A DNA stretch of 64,000 nucleotides from Bolinopsis microptera. Its lineage: Eukaryota > Ctenophora > Tentaculata > Lobata > Bolinopsidae. Shown piece after piece: positions 35,701 to 47,800 of this stretch. The notes beneath the pieces were generated by a model, which saw nothing but the letters and a program-made list of their open reading frames with translations, made no database searches and had not been told where the DNA came from. The stretch covers positions 7,461,001 through 7,525,000 of the forward strand of contig NC_087073.1 in assembly GCF_026151205.1 (NCBI RefSeq), read 5' to 3'. A program made the translations under genes and the position numbers. Positions within the stretch are counted from its first letter, which is position 1; the number at the start of each line of letters is the position of its first letter.

Positions 35701-38700
35701 ACAGAACATCAAATTTTAGGTGCTGTTCAATTTCATCACGTATATTAGAGATTGCTTTGCTCAAAGATCGAATATTAAGAGATTGTACTTTAAATTCATA
35801 AGGCCTACTCGTGTTTATTTGCCGTGGTTCGTAGTATTTACAGCTATTTAGTACATCTGAGCAGTTATCCCACGGATTAAAGTTTAAGTCATTGTTTTCT
35901 TCAAAAGTATTACCTATATAATTAGAGTCATGGTTTCTATGGTATGGGTTAAATTTTGCGCTATTCTCGTAATTACCGTGTACGGTGTATAATTGTCTAG
36001 GTGATACCTCGAAACCAGGAAACAATTCACGTGTGCAGCTTTTGCATCCTAACTCGCCCGCTGAGCATTTATTGTGCGAATAAGCGTCGCATATCCAGCA
36101 AACCGCCATTTTTGATTTGTTTCCTAGCTTTTTACAAGTTTTGCAACTCACCCTGGCAAAACTTACTTTAGATTTAGCTTTTGTTTCTGTACTACAGGGT
36201 ATGTAAGTGTTACACGAATTTTCATTAGTTAGAGTGGTAATATCAGTATTAGTAAACGGAAATATGTCAGTAGTACATGCCAAACAATACCAGTTTATGA
36301 GACTATTGTCTAATTTCATTCGATTTACGTCATTTGGTTCAAGATTAGCACATTTCCGATGAAAAATACCGTTACAAAGGCTGCATTTTAGCGGATCTTT
36401 ACGTTCTAAACATTTTTTAGAACATAATCTACATCTACAAGACTCTTTGCACATCTTTAATTTGCAAAGTATAACTATAGATTACTGGTTATATGATTAT
36501 ACTTTACTATATGATTATACTTTACTAAAATAATTCGGTAATCTGTCGATACAATTAATAAATTGTCATTGGGGTACAGTCTAGAATCAGTTTACATTTT
36601 TATAAAAGTCCTCAGCTCAGATACTCTTTTGTTTATTTTACGAATTGCTATTTGGATTACAGTACAGATTGTGATTCCGCCCAACTATGCTCCGATCAGG
36701 CCTTCTGTTTTAACACATCCGGACTGTACTTGAACTGTGCCTCAACTGTGCATCGAGAGATTCCCAAATTACCAATAATTCTTTCGATTGTCATTTTATT
36801 CATTGGAAGATGTATTTGCAAAGATTATACCTCCAATATCACTCCAACTGTCTAAACAGCTACAGTGACTGTTTTTACCGAGCGTTAAATGTGATTCCAG
36901 AGTATGAGAATATATTAGAGCCTACAGAAGTTCGAGCTGTAAAATCACCTCTATAACAGAGCTCATTCCCCGAACTACCCTTCTTTGCCGAAACACTGTG
37001 TTACAAAGTATCCTGTCAGGATATACTTTACCCTGTCGAGAACATCCGAGATCTTGGAGTTATGGTTTCAAGTGATCTTAGCTGGTCGACACATATCGGC
37101 AACATGGTATCCAAATCAAGGAGCACGCTATCTTGGGTTATATAATATATTCAGTGTGTTCAAAACTCGCGACAAGACCGTCATGACTACTCTCTACAAG
37201 TCACTGACACTAGTAAGAAGCCTTCTGGAGTATTGCTGCCCACTCTGGAGCCCTACCAAGGTGACTGAAATACAGCTGATAGAGGGGTGCAAAGAACTTT
37301 TACCAGTCGTATTAGCGGTCTTCAGCATCTCAACTATTGGGAAAGACTCGTACAGCTTATTTTGATGTCTCTTCAGCGCAGACGGGAGAGGTATATCATC
37401 CTGGTGATGTGGAAGATTCTCCATGATGTGGTACAAAATTGCTGTGATATCAAGTTCAAGGTGACCCCAAGACACAGTGATGTAGCTATCATACCCTCAT
37501 TGTCAAAGTCAAGTTCCTTACGCAACCAGTCACTGTACGACAGGTCTTTTGCAGTTCGAGGACCGAAGCTGTGGAACAAGGTGCCTCACACAGTAAAGTC
37601 TAATAAATCTTTTGAAATGTTAAAGAGTAGTTTGTCGAACTTTCTTGCTTTGATACCGGACAACCCTCCGGTCGCCGGCAACAGCTGCAGTTGGTCAAAC
37701 TCACTGGTTGACTACTCGCTATCCAGGTGGCCAGATATCTGATGACCCTTCCGGCTCCACGGATGAACTCAACGAAGTAACAAAGTAAAAGAGCTAGAGG
37801 TGCTGTTTACACGTACAGTTCACACGTGCAGTTCACACGTGCAGTTCACATGTGCAGTTCACACGTGCAGTTCACACTCTCGTCATATGGACACAAAATG
37901 CAGATCAACTCTCTAGATACTTTTTGTGAACCACCCCACATATACAACATTTGAGTCTTCTGTTTACTTATTGGACTCTTTTTAAGTGCTGCTTATAACT
38001 TAGCCCTCTATATTCAATCTTTCAATCATGGTTTCCCAATAAACCCCAACTAAATCTGTAAATCTCTAAGGGGATTGATGTGGCATACGTTACTCAAAAT
38101 CGCTAAACTTCTTACGTCGCGGGTCACAAAATACCCGAAATTAAGAAAACGACAGTACCCTTCAAATTGTAGACAAATAATGCACATTAACCTTTCATCA
38201 TAATTGCCCCAGACGAAGTTATTTTAGTAAAAGGGTTGAATCAAATTTTAATTTTTTACATCACATGTAATATATATAAGCCATAAGGATTATATATAAG
38301 GATAAAAGTATGATTTACTCTGCTCGATGTCAAATTTTCTTTTGCCAGTTGTTATAGACAAACCTTAAATGCTTTTCGTAAATGAACGGTAGTATATTCA
38401 ATATTAACTGAATATTAAATTCAATATTAGCTCTAGTATAGTTTGAGAGGACTGCTTTGCAGACGGATTAATATCTTGAACATCGCTCAGATTATTCCAT
38501 GGGAACTGGGAGGATGACGTTAGACATAGGCATCGAGGAATAAGCTAATTAATAAATTTCGCACTATGATATCTGGAACTTTTTATAATATCTGAGGACA
38601 TGATAGGATGATGGTGGTGGAAATAATAGGATACACGGTCTGACAAGAACACGGAACTTACTTGACAAGTTTAGCGATGGCATTGTTATCCTCCTGGCCC

Positions 38701-38809
38701 TCAGGGACAGCCACTGATCCTCCGAGTCCCATGCAGATAGTAGCCGCTTCGAAGAACGTTTCTCCTTCTTTTTCATTAAATTTCACATACGATAGCAGCT
38801 TCTCCTCAA
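29731..38809 (-). CDS. CTLD gene, domain 6, split by an 8.7-kb intron (exons 21-22)
   Basis: Exon 38662-38809 encodes VEEKLLSYVKFNEKEGETFF and ATICMGLGGSVAVPEGQEDN. Exon 29731-29957 completes it with DKNVWLGITRSESGDYVRQD, NWKGGAPEVVEGSASG, ESSDELGMWYARSVN and TVCER. The split codon (AA + G, Lys) and the position of the break in the CTLD fold both match, so the two exons belong together although 8,704 bp of repeats lie between them. There is no QPD/EPN site. If the last donor (GAG/GTAGGT) is not used, the protein would end 14 codons later at 29687. Confidence 0.75.
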
Positions 38810-41800
38810 CTAAGGGTTATAATGCTAGTATACCCCGTCAATAAATTAAAATTTCTGCTGACTAGACTGAGAAACTTGGTTCTCAAATTATGCGATTCCA
38901 TTATCACAACGGTTTACAAATAAATGGTTCCCTGGCCCATTGAACATAATGAATGATTGAAATCGATTATATTAAATAATCGTGAACGGTTCTGCGTCAA
39001 AATTTCGTTTAATTTTAAACGACCTCAAAAATATCAGTGCATTGACAACACAGCTAAGCAATCAAGTAAAACAGGTTTTCAAGTTCCAATGAATCCACAA
39101 TTTATAACAAATTATTTACCATGGGATCATGATCGATATAAATATAACAGCCCCACCTATGTTCAAAGCGCTGTTAGCTATCAGTTCGTTATCTCCAGTG
39201 AAGAGGATACAACTGATAACACCCGCGTCCTTCTCCTGAACTCCCTGTATTACCAGACTGCCATCCTCGTTCTGGTATATCCTGCTCTGTTCCTTGTTCC
39301 GTCCTCCCACTATCTTACCCCCCACACTCCACCTCACGTTACTACTTTCTGTGCAATTTAACTGGTTATTTAGTGCTTTCGGATATGAGTGAGATGCTAA
39401 TAGCTTACTAATCTTCATTTCATCATACTGTCCATATTTTCGGATTTGCTAAAACATAATTTTATCCGGCAGACTTCTATCTTCAAGCAGTTTATTTTAT
39501 ATAACATCATTAGATAAGAGGTGTACCAGGTAAGTATTTAGCCGTGAAGGTGACTCGACTCCCAATGTTAGCCATATAAGAGCTGGGTCGCTCAATGAAC
39601 GCTAACCCTGATCCTTCAGTAGGTGGAACAGTCACTACTTCCTCTGTGGGAGACAACTCCTGGAGACATAGCTAGTTAACCAATAACCACGTGGAGCATT
39701 GCCTCAGAAAGGTGGGTTATATCCGTGTATTATTATAGTGTGTAGTCATGAATCTGACTATACTGATCTAATCCAGAAGGCTGCTTAACCCTAAGTGAAA
39801 GTGTTTGGTGCTTTCGTATATCTCAATATCTGATCTATGATTTGGGGCACTATCTATTTAAACTAGTTAGTTTGTTCTACAAATACCATTACAAAGCGAA
39901 TTTATTTTACACATCCAAGATAAGTATGTATTAGTGAAAATTAATAACCTTTGATGCGCACTGCCACACTTTTTCTTGGCAAACATGTTGGAATCTGCGC
40001 TCCTCGAAGACATCGAACCATTTTCCAGTGTTCTTATTGAGACTCACCCTGTCTTGGCCTACTCGTTGGGATAACTGGTAAAATTATAGCACAAAAGAAG
40101 AGCGCTTTAAAGTCTTAAACTTCGACAGGTTTTGTACTCTAAGAAGGAAAAAAAAGTATTTTCCGATCCATCATGAGACGATTACACGTTGTAAGAAACT
40201 AACCGATTAACGAATTATAAAAATGTGTGTACCTCCCCGTCTAGGGTAGCGATTGTCAGGTTGGTCTGTTCCCCAGTTGAACCAGTCCACCCGGTCTCCG
40301 TTAGTGGCCCTGTACACTCCTTCCACTTCTACATCCTCTACATCTATCCAGATCTGACGATTAGAGTCGTAACGTCGACCAGTTTGAGAAAACCAAAAGA
40401 AAATAGATTTGCATATGCAACCACTTAGTCTCATTTCTATGAGGATCTTTCACATACTCTCATATTACTTAATCAGCCGAGGGGTAGAGGGGGGTTTCGT
40501 TCACATATTACTTAATCAGCCGAGGGGTAGAGGGGGTTTCCAAATGATTAATGATTACGCTAGTGTAATTTAGCCACAATAGCTGTGTGTAAAACTGATT
40601 ACGGAGGGGGACGGGGGTTAAAAATTAGCCAAAAATTAATTACGTAATATGTGAACGACCCCATACGGTCACGAAATACGGAAATCTTCCTTCGCCTGGT
40701 CAAATATCTACACTTAACGTACCCAGTTTTCCTTATTAGTAGGGTTGCTCTTAACAGAGAGAGGCAGAGGGTAATGTTCCTCCGCAAACATTCGCAATGC
40801 CTCGTTTTCAGCCAGACTCTGTGGTCTAGCCAGGACTAGGCCCTCCTCCAAGCACTGGTCCCGGGCCTCCTCGAAGGATCTGTAGTGCAGGTCGTAGGTG
40901 TAGAGGATCTGCTCTTCATACTCTGATCCAACACAGGGCATGTCGTTAGCACCGAGCTCTGGGGAGGTGCATTATGTGAGGCTGTAAGTTAGTGTGATCT
41001 TAATATGATTGTGGGGGGAGGTGTCAGGGGAAATATGCAATACACTCTGTGAAAACCTGCTCAAATGAACTGATCCTAATTATTAATCAATCTAAGGTTT
41101 CGTTGTGTCAGATAATGTTGCAATACGAAATCTTTTCGATGTGGTTGCTGTTACCTCATAATGTTATATCAGCAATAGAGCTGGATTATATGTTTCGAGA
41201 ATGGATGAAGGTTTCAGTTTTCTAGTCATAAACAAGAAAGTCACTTTTTTCACTTTATTTTTGGACGCACAAACGATAACACAGTACAAATAATATAAGA
41301 TTTTAAAATCAATAAGATTTCACACAACCGACAGCCGGTAGTAAAGTGATTGTAAGGGTATTCAGTATTGGGAGAATTAAAGTATGTCTTCAAAATGGTA
41401 AAAATAATTCTGGCCGAGTTGGAAAGCACGTTCGTTATACCGAAATTCATTGTTATAATATTAATATAATGAAGCAGTTTTTTTTTGGAAAAATGACGTT
41501 ATCTACTGATTTGAACTTAACCAAGACCAATTCTTGTTTTTAAAAGTTGTAGAGTAATCCTAACCACTTTACAAGCACTCGTGATTTTAGATATCCCATT
41601 AATATTAGCTCGAATATATCGGACTTTCAACAGCTAGTCTAAAGAGCCTATCCCAAGAAAGTCACCGTGTTTAATCCATGATTTTAAATATGACAGCTAC
41701 AGTATCTGGGCCGTTCCTATTTTTATATGAGTATCACTTTTCTTGGAAATTTAATCTAAGTTTCTTAAAACAATTAAAGCCAGGAAAATTAATGTCCGGA

Positions 41801-44800
41801 AACACTTAACGGACGTTAACGCAGTCCTTGAGCAGCATAAAATAGCGTTTTAAGCGTGAACACAGGTAACAGATCTAAATTCTGACTCAGCTCAGAAATT
41901 TTAGATAATCAGATATAACGATCAGTTTTCTTGGTGTAATGACATTAATCACAAAACTTCAACATCATTAAAAATAATGATATGCTTCACTGTCATTTTT
42001 ATCGCAAATATTATTTAGTTTTACATATTATATGCACATAAACACTGTAAATAAATTAACAATAACATCACATGATTTCTTTATGCCGCACTTAACAGTA
42101 AACCCTTGACAGTCAAGATCACTGTTTTCTTGAGAGATGTCCTATCTTCATCATAAAACACAGATACTGATAGATAAGACGAGGAGAAAGATAAGGAGTC
42201 TCTTATCAGGAGGAAGATAAGAAGGCTGTTATCAACGGAAAGGTTTCTTACCCTTGCTCAGGGCACACTCCCACTTATCGTCCTCACAAATGAACATGTA
42301 CTTGTCTGCAGGGTTCTTCCATTCCCAACTTCCGTCCACTTTACTGACTGCTAGAACATCTGGAGCGGAGGAGGTTTTGATTTTGAGTTATTTGGGTTTG
42401 ATGATTATTGCTACTACAGAGTTAAATCATAACATGGCTTGACCTTCTCGAACGTTGCCAATTTATATATCTTCATTCTTCAATCAGTTTAATCTTTCTA
42501 ATCATACAAAATAGCGAACCATTTACTCACTTACGTGAAGGGACAATCCTCTGGCAGGTAAATTGTAATTAATTGGACTAAGGAAGGTTAGCGCATTCGA
42601 ATTTCGAAAGATCCATGAAAAGGGAAGATTTTACAAATTCGTTATACAGCACAGAGCATTCTGAATGATATTATATGGCTGATCACATGTCCACTTATCC
42701 AACGGAATGAGTGCTTGCCTTCTGAATTCTACATATTTTCCTTGAAAACTTAATGTGAAGAATGCAAGAGATGCTGGTTTTGAGGTTTTCATATTAAGTA
42801 CCATGTGATTATTATTTCCGTCAGTTTAACGTACTCATTTAAAGTAAATATGTTGAAGTATTGATAGGAACGGGGGTACTTAACTTAAACACCTGTCCAA
42901 AAATTACAGAAATCGATTCGATTGGCATATCATTGCATCCTGATCCCATGGCCCATATTCCATTAAACTACTCGATAAGGAAGCATTCACAATTCACATA
43001 ATATGACGCAAGCCAGCTTCTGGGGAAGGAGTTTTGAAATGCTTGCCTTAAAATCTTCACAATAGCTATGTATGGAGGGTGTATAAAATGTCACAATCTA
43101 TCATGTGAGCGATCCCTGACTAGCTTTAGATATTTCGTGGAATCAATCATTGTTATTACATGTATTACAATAATTATGCTCAATAATCAGAGCTTGACGT
43201 GAAGAAAAGAAGGACCCGGGCCCGGTCCACGAAAGATAAGGAAATTCAAAGTTTAATCAGCTCGTATTTCTAACCATTTCCATCAGAATATCCCATCCTC
43301 TTGTAGTAAGACACAAAGTTCTCGTAAGATGTCTGATTTCCTCCTGGCTGCCACCTCAACTTGTTCTCTTCCACCTCCAGACCCACCCAAAACTGCAGAA
43401 TTTGTTGTCAATGTCCAATCAGGATTCAGTTATTGCAAAAACGATACCAAATTATCAGCGTTCAATCGTTTTTAGAACTAATGCTCCCCATCCTATTTCA
43501 GCTCTATCCCATAACCTCACATTAAACACGTACCCACGAGAGTTCTCCCATGGTGGCGAGTACGTATCCAGACACGGGCACACGGTTCAAGACAAGGTTG
43601 CGGATCCTGGAGTTGGTCTCTTCATCCCAAACATTTGCAAGACGCATGTTTCTCTCCTCACAGACCCTCTTAGCGTCTGAGTATGTCTCGGTAGAGCTGG
43701 GAACATAGTAATCCCCCCGGTATTCTGAAATATCAACCTATAATTACTTTTTAATTGGGTAACAGACATTCAGTCAAACATGTATTTCGATGAATGATTA
43801 AAAAATCCCAGTCGGTAAGGTATCCTAAGTCTGACAAATTATAAAAACCCGTCCAATTTAATTAGTAGGTCCTGGGCAGGTTTGAGATTGAACGAGAACA
43901 AGTTAATGATAGAATAGAGTGCAGGTTATGGTAGAATCTTAACTTATCAGGATAAGGTTTAAAAACCATACCTCGCTTGATACAGTCTTGCTCCCCGAAA
44001 TATTCTCCTACCCCAACTCCATTTGGTCGCACGATATCATCCTTAGGAGTATCATTGGTTCCTGGTTCTAGGAGAGTATCATTTTATAGTTAGTATTGTT
44101 ACTGACAATTAATTCTACATTGAGCTTTTTTGGTGTCGAGACTCGAGATGGTATTTTACTCTCAGGGGCATAGTTATGGTATGTCCCGTTGTAAATATTT
44201 AAGTTTGTCGGAATGTGAGAATGTTCTGTCACCTTTAGTGTCCTCGTCTATGACTTCAGTTCCTGTCTCATAGTTAGTTTTGTCGTCTTCATTGTCAGTT
44301 TTGTCGCCTGCACTCACAATTTTGTCGTCTAGAGTGTCAGTTTTGTCGTCTTCACTGTCAGTTGAATCATCATCTTCAGCATCGAAACCTAGCACATAGT
44401 ATGTAGTTTTAGCGATTTAAGCAAATTTTAATTTAAAAAACCTAGTCTTACCTAAACCGAACATCTTAGGAGGCTTCTGAGTCACTGTTAATATTTGAAT
44501 TATTAGTAATTCAACCATCTAATAACCTTACTCCTTAACGGCGTCTAGCCGCTTTAGAATTAATATTTAAATTTACTTTATACGATGAGAAATAAATCCG
44601 CTGAGTATCACTATGAGAACATTGAATACAACTAGGAGCACCTTACCAAACTCTTCTTGCTCATTACAACCGTACTGGAGCTCCTCCTCCAGAGAAACAC
44701 TGCTGTCGTAGCAGAGGAAGGATCTCGTTTTGAAAGAGTGGGCATCGTCCCACATCTTTGTTCCTCTGTATACCGACACGTAGTTCTGTCCTGATTCAAA

Positions 44801-47800
44801 GTTGCAGACATGATTTATAATGGGGTACCACTCAATTGTTCTAAGATGTTTTATGATCTTATAAATTTGAATAATTGCAGAATACAGCACCCTGACCCTG
44901 AAAGCCTGGACCTGATTTATCTAAACGGACCTCCTCTGAGAGGGTGAGCGTTGTCAGGCTGTCCTTTGCCCCAGTTAGTGTAGTTACAAGCAGTTCTGTC
45001 CTCCCAAATAAACCGTCCCTCCAGCAGAACGTCGCTAGCTCCTATCCAGAACCAGTTAGAACCATCGAACAGAGCTGGCGCAAACCGGCCCTTCTGTCGG
45101 ATGTTCATCACCCTCACTGCCTGGTCGTTCTCCGCTTCGCTATCTATCTTTACCAGCTCCAGTCCCTGTTTTCTGCAAGTCATCCTGGCACCCTCGTAGG
45201 TCAGATGCCTCGTGTCAGGGTAATATCTTCCTGGAAACAGGCCGTGTTAAGGGGTCTTCCGTCTTGATGTCGGATTTGGGGGAACAGCATAGTTAAATAG
45301 GGATACTGTTTGAATGGGGTTCTCTGTACAAGGGCAGTTGGATCCAGGATCTACCAGATGCTTTTTTCAATTTTTACAAAGACATTGATCCTATTCCTAG
45401 CTTTAGTTATGGCTGGTTGAAGGTAATCGTTTACGATTATCTCGTATAAGATTTTGATTGGATGCCCTCCGAAAATAGCTCAAATGCCAGGGAGTTAAAA
45501 TACTATAATACCTCCGCCACTGAGTGCTGCGCGCTATAATTCCCGACAGCTTGCTGGAGGGAATTTGCGGGCACGAAGTTGCGGAGGTATTATATTTTAT
45601 AATACGTTCCGGTTCCGATTGCAGAAGGGGTGTAATCCGATACGTGCGCATCATACAATATAGTGTCTAATATATAGAACGCCAGTGTTATTTGTTTTGA
45701 AACTTGCCGCCAGCCAGTCTGAGTCTGGGCTGATAATACCCTCGCTTCTCTTGCGGGAAAAATGAGCAAATTATCAGCCCTCGGTGTCCCCGAGTTTTAG
45801 TGGAGCAGGTCTCTGTCCCGTCAGTATCTTCTATCTGCATGCTTTATTACTTTGTGACCTTGTGGCCTTAAAAGTAGAATTGCTGCCCGGCGGAATATTA
45901 AACGAAGTGTCCACTATCCATTAATGTCGAACTGGATCCGTATTTTAATTATTAGCCGAGAGTACCGGGCAGATCTCCATGGTTACTGTTTAACCAGGCA
46001 GACTGGAAATTATAATGACACTAAGCTGGGACTAAGCTAAGATAGTTAAAATTTGAGGTCACAAGCCCAGTGATTTAGCTCACCCGCCATGCTCTGAAGA
46101 TCTCAACGATTTTGGGGTTGAAACGTATAATAGTGAAAAGTATCTGTGCCATTTAAAGTAATTAATTTATAACATCGATTTATATAACACGTCTAACTAC
46201 TCTGTGAAATAAAGTATATTCAGCTGGAAAGAATAGATGAGCAATTAAGAAAATGACTAAATCGTAATGATTTAGGATCACAAATCACATTTGATGAGAA
46301 ATCATGTCTCTCAATGAAGCAAGGCCAAGAGTTAAAGGACAAATGGTCGGAAATTCACTGCAAGAGAATGGTTTCTTTCGTTCTCAATCTAAAGCTCAGT
46401 ATCTTGAGATAATACCATTCCTGCAAACGTGTCACAATACTCACTCCCGGTTTCTATAGCTTCCTTTCTCCCCTGCCCCACAATACTCACTCCTTCATTT
46501 CCTTTCTCCTTGCCCCACAATACTCACTCCTACACGTCTCTTCTCCCTGCCCCACAGTACTCACTCCTATACTTCCTTTCTCCCTGCCCCACAATCCTCA
46601 CTCCTATACTTCCTTTCTCCCTGCCCCACAATACTCAGTCCTACAATTCCCTTCTCCCTGCCCCACAATACTTACTTTTACATTTCCTTTCTCTCTGAAC
46701 AGCCTGCATTTCCGCCTCAGGATCAGATGACGGGAAGAAGTCTATGTTTTGGTATTGATCGTGTCCTGGGCTGGGACACTGACACGCAAAACTCCTTTCT
46801 TCTGTTCCCTTTTCTAGTTTCCAATCTTTCTTCATCTTGTCTATACTGATCTTAGCGTTGCCTGGGGAAGCAGACTTGTTAGACATGTGTTGTTTTGAGA
46901 ACTTAAATGAGTATTGTGATAGATGTAGAGGATGAGGATTAGATAATCAAAATTGAGTTTTTAATATCCTGGACAAGTCAAGTACATTCACTGTATCTTT
47001 TTTTTTAATTTTCCGTAGCATAATTGTTGAACTCGTTTTTAAGCCGTCTCAAATCAGATCACAACGAGAGTAGAATTATTTTCAGGGTGATCTATAATCA
47101 TGATAATATATAGAGTATAGTACAGTATAATTAACAGACATTTGATTGAATCGGTCATGTGTATTTCACAGCCTATGATCGATGTAACATTAACAATAAA
47201 CAATAAACATTTATCATATTGTATTGTATATAGTTCACAATAGACCGTGAAACCTTCATTGTTAATTTATCATATTTTTGAGACTTAGCAACTTTAGTCA
47301 AACAATTCGCCGGTCATGGGTAGCTGGACCAAAGAAGACAATTAAGCGATTCAACGTTAAATCTGTTGTCTGTGCTATTGTTTAATATGTATTGAACAAT
47401 TCTATAAATATAACACACATCTAACGAGGGCAACACAATAAATCTTTGTTGAGAGATGTGAGGACTATTGTGCAAATAGATAGTAAAGCTGAAAGATACA
47501 CAGTGCAAAGGTTCACCTGTTCCCGAGAACTCCAGTCCATAGTAAGGTTCAAAGTTCTGATAATCAGCTGTAGACCCATCCTCCCAGAGAAACTGGCCTG
47601 GCTCGCCTTCATAGCCTCCCATCCAAACCTTAGAGGGGAAACTACTTTTAGGCGAAAAAACTTTTATATTTAACATGCATTTAACTTCATTTTACTGAAC
47701 AGTAGAGTAATAGTTATCTTTTAACTGTGGAAAACTACGAACAAATATTCTGTAATCCAAATTATAAAACAGTTCCGCCCCGTTACCTGATTGATGTTCT

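Noticed and set aside
40062-40074. Acceptor TTACCAG/TTATCC for the last exon of CTLD5
   Set aside because: It looks stronger than the one chosen, but with the preceding exon's phase it leads to a stop within about 14 codons and destroys the CTLD end.
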